DNA of 14,628 bases from Devosia sp. (GTDB lineage: Bacteria; Pseudomonadota; Alphaproteobacteria; Rhizobiales; Devosiaceae): the NCBI GenBank assembly GCA_011322005.1, contig DROE01000003.1, positions 1 to 14,628 on the forward strand. Direction: 5' to 3'. Position numbers and translations under genes: made by a program. Shown here one piece after another: positions 14,390 through 14,628 of the stretch (its first letter is position 1; every line of letters begins with the position of its first letter). A model generated the notes under the pieces. The model had not been told where the DNA came from. It ran no database searches and saw nothing but the letters and a program-made list of their open reading frames with translations.

Positions 14390-14434
14390 CCGGGGCGGTT
14401 TCGTTTTTTACCGGAGCCGCCCCGGTTCTTTTTT
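14390..14434 (+). terminator. Strong hairpin with T-run between binding-protein and permease genes
   Basis: CCGGGGCGG (14390-14398) pairs perfectly with CCGCCCCGG (14417-14425) across an 18-base loop, followed by TTCTTTTTT. It has the form of an intrinsic terminator but lies inside an apparent operon, so it is probably partial and keeps permease expression below that of the binding protein. Confidence 0.7.
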
Positions 14435-14452
14435 GGCAAAAAGGAAACAACA

Positions 14453-14628
14453 ATGTTTTGGTATCGCGCGCTTTCCATCAAGCAAAAGCAGGTGGTCTGG
14501 GCGTGGGGTTTTCTTGCCCTGCCGATTCTGTTTTACACGGTCATTCGCTTTTATCCCACCTTCGGTGCGATTACCCTTTCGTTTCAGGAATGGAACCTTT
14601 TAGGTGACAAGACATGGAACGGTATTGA
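14453..14628 (+). CDS. Sugar ABC transporter permease, N-terminal fragment (CUT1, MalF type)
   Basis: Only the first 58 codons are present; the gene runs off the right edge. The translation starts MFWYRALSIKQKQVVWAWGF and continues with a hydrophobic first membrane segment (WGFLALPILFYTVIRFYPTF) and LSFQEWNLLG. This is the usual opening of CUT1 inner-membrane permeases, where a first helix is followed by a periplasmic segment with an S(F/L)-x-(E/D)-W/Y motif. AAGGA lies seven bases before the ATG. It follows the binding-protein gene, as is usual for these importers; a second permease would be expected beyond the window. Confidence 0.8.
   Translation, partial: MFWYRALSIKQKQVVWAWGFLALPILFYTVIRFYPTFGAITLSFQEWNLLGDKTWNGI

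Overview
The window looks like a chromosomal segment of an alphaproteobacterium, probably a free-living or marine member of the Hyphomicrobiales or Rhodobacterales. The reasons are moderately high GC, a DctB/DctD-type two-component pair beside a TRAP transporter, a ROK regulator next to a CUT1-type sugar ABC transporter, and a small palindromic-ended repeat resembling those common in Hyphomicrobiales. The placement is inferred from gene content, not from a marker gene. No rRNA, tRNA, CRISPR array or transposase gene is visible.

Layout. (1) 1-833, minus: the N-terminal 277 codons of a GMC-family FAD dehydrogenase (choline/alcohol type) that starts with TTG and runs off the left edge. (2) 834-1043: a divergent intergenic region. 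(3) 1044-2270, plus: a natural fusion of an alpha/beta hydrolase and an OsmC-like thiol peroxidase. It ends 6 bp from the convergent dctM. (4) 2277-5938, minus: a complete TRAP transporter in the order dctP (binding protein), dctQ, dctM. A roughly 274-bp element with terminal inverted repeats lies exactly between dctQ and dctM. (5) 6127-9263, minus: a dctB-like histidine kinase and a dctD-like NtrC-family response regulator overlapping by 4 bp. (6) 9336-12949, minus: a ROK regulator followed by a large PIG-L/LmbE-family deacetylase with a C-terminal glutamine-amidotransferase-like domain. (7) 13123-14628, plus, divergent from the ROK gene: a sugar ABC binding protein and the start of its first permease.

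How the parts work together. DctB probably senses a periplasmic organic acid and phosphorylates DctD, which would control dctPQM for uptake of a C4-dicarboxylate-like substrate. The ROK repressor probably responds to a sugar and controls both its own operon and the divergent ABC importer. The deacetylase would remove acetyl groups from the imported amino sugar or from a product of it. All seven genes from ROK to dctM lie on the same strand with short gaps.

The two most interesting points are these. First, the DctD-like protein has lost several residues normally needed to remodel sigma-54 polymerase (GAFPGA for GAFTGA, Walker B Asp-Gly, Tyr-Gln at the second R-finger position), and the 188 bp before dctP contain no GG-N10-GC. 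Together these suggest a sigma-54-independent regulator. Second, the dctQ/dctM repeat is flanked by a 5-bp direct repeat that includes the dctM start codon. Removing it would restore a 4-bp dctQ-dctM gap, so it appears to have inserted at the start codon and now supplies the ribosome-binding region of dctM.
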